Source: an uncultured Bacteroidales bacterium
Lineage (GTDB): Bacteria; Bacteroidota; Bacteroidia; Bacteroidales; UBA932
Reading direction: 5' to 3'
Assembly: GCA_900319485.1 (NCBI GenBank)
Contig: ONOQ01000010.1
Span: 19,957-83,956 of the forward strand
Length of the DNA: 64,000 bases
The notes beneath the pieces were generated by a model. That model did not search any database. It was not told where the DNA came from and saw only the letters and a program-made list of their open reading frames with translations. Each line of letters starts with the position of its first letter. Position 1 is the stretch's first letter. Positions 61,014-64,000 of this stretch are shown piece by piece. A program made the translations under genes and the position numbers.

Positions 61014-61815
61014 CGTAGGCGGCAGCTATATCAAGTGTGCCGACGGAAGAAAGATTCCCGCAGCCTCCAGGGGCAGCCGGGAAGAGATTTCCGCGGCCCT
61101 CCGCCAAGCGGTGGAGATGCCCGGTCAGGCCGGGCATGACGATACCGTCACCCCCGGCTTGACCGGGGGTCTCATCGGCGTAGCCATCCCCGGACCGTTT
61201 GACTACAGGAACGGGATCTTCCTGATGAAGCACAAGTATGAGGCCGTTTACGGAGAGTCTTTCAGGGAACTTGCCGGCCTTGGGCCGGAGGCCGACATCC
61301 GTTTCATGCACGATGTGAACGCGCCCCTTGCAGGATCACTGAGGATGCTGGGGCTGAAAGACGCGGCTCTTGTAACCATAGGGACCGGCCTTGGATTCAG
61401 TTACTCCATTGACGGGGACGTAAAGGAAAACCCTGCCGGGTCCCCCGCAATGAGCCTCTGGTGCGCTCCCTGGGAAGGGGGCATACTGGAAGACTTTGTG
61501 AGCGCCCGTGCCGTAAGTTCTGCCTATAACAGGAAAACCGGAAAACCCTGCAGGAGCGCCTATGAAGCGGCAAAAATGGCCGATTCCGGAGACATCGACG
61601 CAATGGAAGTGTATTCAGATATGGGATTTATCCTTGGACAGGCGCTGAGGCCCATCCTTGACAGCCTTGGAATCCGGACCCTCCTTATGGGCGGACAGAT
61701 TTCAAAGTCAATCGGCCTTATGATACGTCCCCTTAAGGCCGAGTTACCTGGCGTAGAGATAATCCTGGCACCGGAGAATGCAGTATTTGAAGGCCTTAAA
61801 ACCCTATTTGAATAA
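60994..61815 (+). CDS. ROK family sugar kinase
   Basis: A 273-residue cytoplasmic kinase of the ROK family. The phosphate-1 loop is LLDVGGSYIKCADG (about 5-18), FMHDVNAPLAGSL holds the catalytic Asp (about 103-115), and LVTIGTGLGFSYSIDG is phosphate-2. The zinc motif CxCGxxGC is missing, as in a subset of ROK kinases. Residues ~41-61 (MPGQAGHDDTVTPGLTGG) are two tandem palindromic-element units. It likely phosphorylates the ketose made by its neighbours. A second in-frame ATG at 61000 could also be used. SusC follows after 17 bases. Confidence 0.85.
   Translation: MSMTLLDVGGSYIKCADGRKIPAASRGSREEISAALRQAVEMPGQAGHDDTVTPGLTGGLIGVAIPGPFDYRNGIFLMKHKYEAVYGESFRELAGLGPEADIRFMHDVNAPLAGSLRMLGLKDAALVTIGTGLGFSYSIDGDVKENPAGSPAMSLWCAPWEGGILEDFVSARAVSSAYNRKTGKPCRSAYEAAKMADSGDIDAMEVYSDMGFILGQALRPILDSLGIRTLLMGGQISKSIGLMIRPLKAELPGVEIILAPENAVFEGLKTLFE
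61113..61176. repeat. Tandem in-frame palindromic elements in the ROK kinase gene
   Basis: Two units: ATGCCCGG TCAGG CCGGGCAT, then ACCCCCGG CTTGA CCGGGGGT with the ending CTCAT. The reading frame is kept. Confidence 0.78.
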
Positions 61816-61832
61816 AACCAAACAGTAACCAT

Positions 61833-64000
61833 ATGACTATCAAAAACTCAGTCAGAACCCTTTTCGCGGCGGTGGCGGTCCTTGTGACAGGACTTGCCGC
61901 GGCACCTCCCGCCAACGGCCAGAGCCGCACCGTGAAAGGCGTTGTCCTTGACGAGACCGAAACCCCGGTTGCGGGAGCGTTCGTTACCGTCAGGAACGAG
62001 ACCCGCGGCGTTATGACAGACGGCGCCGGACGCTTTGACATCAGCGTGAAGCCTTCTGATGTCCTCATTGTGAGTTTCCTTGGCTACGAGGACGAGCAGG
62101 TCCCTGTCGGGGAGCAGAAGGAACTCCTTGTGAAACTGGTTCCTCAGGCCAACCAACTGGAAGAGGTTGTGAAAGTTGCCTACGGTACCCAGAAGAAGGC
62201 GTCCATAATAGGCTCCATCACAACGGTGGATGCGGAGCAGTTAAAATCCCCCATCGGCCAACTTTCAACCGGACTTGCGGGTAAGCTTGCCGGCGTTGTG
62301 GCCGTGCAGCACACGGGAGAACCCGGCTCCAGCGCGGAGTTCTGGATCAGAGGCGTTAACACCTTCGGAGCCAATTCCTACCCTCTTATCCTTGTTGACG
62401 GAGTGGAGCGCTCAATGGACCTTGTGGACACAGAGGACATAGCCTCCTTCTCTATCCTGAAGGACGCAACGGCAACGGCACTTTATGGTGTTCGCGGCGC
62501 CAACGGCATAGTGCTCATCACAACCCGCCGCGGCTCCGAGTCCAAGCCAAAGGTCAACGTAAAGGTGGAAAGCGGCTTCACCTCCCCCACGCAGTTACCC
62601 AAGATGGCATCGGCCTCTCAGTTCATCGATTACCTCAATATGATGAAGCCCGGGACCATTGACGACTACGCCAAACGAATGTATCTCTCAGGCACGGACC
62701 CTGACCTCTACCCCAACGTTGACTGGATCCACGAGATTTTCAAAGAGCAGGCCATGACCATGAAGGCCAATGTGAACGTGACGGGCGGTACCAAGAACGT
62801 TCGTTACTATGCCGGCGGATCATACTATTTTGAGGACGGTATCTTCAACGTTGATAAGAACGACCGCTACAATTCCCAGATGAACTACAGCCGGTTCAAC
62901 TTCCGCACCAACGTGGATATCAACGTCACCAAGTCCACCACCCTCGGGATGGACATATCCACGCAGTTCACCAAGAAGAACCAGCCCGGAACAAGCCTCA
63001 GCGACATCTACAACTACACCCTGCAGATTACGCCCATCGGCTTCCCCAAGGTGGTCAGTGACGGCACTCTGTCCAACCCCGAGACCGGTCACAACCCCTA
63101 CAATATGATAAACAATATGGGCTATGCCACGGTGAATACGCAGAATGCCCAGACTACGGTTTCCCTCACGCAGGATTTCTCAGAGATCATAACGGAGGGC
63201 CTTACGGCAAAGGTCCAGGTTTCCTGGGACGCCCGGACGGCATCGTCCGTCACAAACGGAATCCTCCCAAGGGTATACTATATGGACCCCGCAACCCGTG
63301 AATACATTCCCCAGAACAACACCGCCGGATACATAAACGTCTCAAGTTCGTCACAGAGCGGTTATACGGTCCTGAATGTGGAGGCATCGGCCAATTATGA
63401 ACGCACGTTTGCGTCCCGTCACAGGGTGAGCGGAATGTTCCTCTACTACCTCAGGGACCGCAGCAACACCCACCCCGGCTACGACTACTGGGAGACATTC
63501 CCTCGAAAGAGCCTGGGTATAGCGGGACGTGCCACCTACTCATACAGGGACCGCTACTTTGCGGAATTCAACTTTGGCTACAACGGATCGGAGAATTTCT
63601 CCCCGGGTCACCGCTTCGGTTTCTTCCCTTCCGCCGCAGTTGGCTACATCATCTCCAACGAGAGGTTCTGGGATCCCATAAAGGACGTTGTTTCCCTCCT
63701 GAAGTTCAAGGCCTCCATCGGCAAGGTGGGCAACGACCAGATTGGCGGCGGACGCCGTTTTGGCTACAACACCACTATGGATATCACGGGCGTGAATGGT
63801 TTCAGTTGGGGCGAGCAGCGGAGCGCCTGGGTGGACGGCGTTGCAACCGGCGAGATAGGAAACCCGGACATCGAGTGGGAAGAGGCCCTGAAACGGAATA
63901 TCGGCTTTGAACTGAATATGTTCAGGGACCACCTCAAATTCCAGTTCGACTACTTCAACGACTACCGCAGCGGTATCTTCATCACCCGCCAGTCCCTCCC
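61833..64000 (+). CDS. SusC/RagA TonB-dependent transporter (3'-truncated by window edge)
   Basis: Open from the ATG at 61833 to the end of the window, about 722 residues without a stop. It has a signal peptide (to about residue 29, ANG), a carboxypeptidase-like regulatory domain (VKGVVLDETETPVAGAFVTVRNET), a TonB-box-like VVKVAYGTQKKASIIGSI and the plug (LAGKLAGVVAVQ, FWIRGVNTFGANSYPLILVDGVERSM, FSILKDATATALYGVRGANGIVLITTRRG). Barrel strands follow. It probably imports oligosaccharides for the upstream GH127/isomerase/ROK genes and should be followed by a SusD gene outside the window. Confidence 0.93.
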   Translation, partial: MTIKNSVRTLFAAVAVLVTGLAAAPPANGQSRTVKGVVLDETETPVAGAFVTVRNETRGVMTDGAGRFDISVKPSDVLIVSFLGYEDEQVPVGEQKELLVKLVPQANQLEEVVKVAYGTQKKASIIGSITTVDAEQLKSPIGQLSTGLAGKLAGVVAVQHTGEPGSSAEFWIRGVNTFGANSYPLILVDGVERSMDLVDTEDIASFSILKDATATALYGVRGANGIVLITTRRGSESKPKVNVKVESGFTSPTQLPKMASASQFIDYLNMMKPGTIDDYAKRMYLSGTDPDLYPNVDWIHEIFKEQAMTMKANVNVTGGTKNVRYYAGGSYYFEDGIFNVDKNDRYNSQMNYSRFNFRTNVDINVTKSTTLGMDISTQFTKKNQPGTSLSDIYNYTLQITPIGFPKVVSDGTLSNPETGHNPYNMINNMGYATVNTQNAQTTVSLTQDFSEIITEGLTAKVQVSWDARTASSVTNGILPRVYYMDPATREYIPQNNTAGYINVSSSSQSGYTVLNVEASANYERTFASRHRVSGMFLYYLRDRSNTHPGYDYWETFPRKSLGIAGRATYSYRDRYFAEFNFGYNGSENFSPGHRFGFFPSAAVGYIISNERFWDPIKDVVSLLKFKASIGKVGNDQIGGGRRFGYNTTMDITGVNGFSWGEQRSAWVDGVATGEIGNPDIEWEEALKRNIGFELNMFRDHLKFQFDYFNDYRSGIFITRQSL

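Overview
This 64 kb window is chromosomal DNA of a GC-rich member of the Bacteroidales (Bacteroidota), probably an uncultured gut or rumen lineage. The evidence is SusC/SusD pairs, Bacteroidota-type promoters (TAnnTTTG boxes), no Shine-Dalgarno sites, and DUF4293, DUF3822 and DUF5009 family proteins. No rRNA, tRNA, IS element, integrase or CRISPR array was recognised.

Layout. 1-4870 (+): end of infB, tmk, a DoxX-like membrane protein, a nucleotidyltransferase, a CPBP protease and an FtsB-like protein. 4828-6886 (-): folP, carrying an in-frame palindromic insert, and an acyltransferase. 6945-9994 (+): DUF4293, fabK, fabF, fabZ. 10041-12750 (-): an AT-rich insert encoding a serpin lipoprotein and a C10 (streptopain-type) protease, bounded by fabZ and a second, diverged copy of the fabZ 3' end. 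12992-14545 (+): prfA, queF. 14661-22111 (-): a HerA-like ATPase, then an operon of nrnA, two FKBP-like lipoproteins, a MATE pump, a cytidylate-kinase-like protein and a frameshifted serine hydrolase. 22215-24101 (+): an anchored unknown protein, DUF3822 and rsmD. 24102-28240: two inverted copies of an uncharacterised repeat enclosing a CoA-transferase/FNT channel/small-protein operon and a divergent mazG. 28286-33925 (+): ettA, a sugar porter, an FAD oxidoreductase and a DUF5009 protein. 33914-34954 (-): a phosphoesterase.

35028-47272 (-) is one polysaccharide-utilisation-type operon: AGE epimerase, SusC, SusD, a surface lipoprotein, a phosphodiester glycosidase, a GH10-like hydrolase and a BACON protein, closed by a strong terminator. 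A divergent ROK regulator (47461) faces it across an AT-rich interrupted palindrome. The + strand continues with a DUF4434 protein, a GH3 enzyme, a mutarotase-like protein, a HipBST-like toxin-antitoxin module, GH127, an MFS transporter, an arabinose/fucose-isomerase-like enzyme, a kinase-like/phosphomannose-isomerase-like fusion, a ROK kinase and the start of another SusC. The last block reads as uptake and catabolism of an arabinofuranosyl-type sugar.

The most notable signals are: (1) the ~0.55-0.65 kb inverted repeat pair, each copy supplying the terminator of its neighbour; (2) at least six genes with in-frame palindromic elements; (3) the heptamer GGCCGAT/ATCGGCC, about 95 copies by hand count, several-fold above expectation; (4) the serpin/C10 island between duplicated fabZ ends; (5) a phosphodiester-glycan-like PUL. 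All calls were made by reading the sequence; no database search was run.
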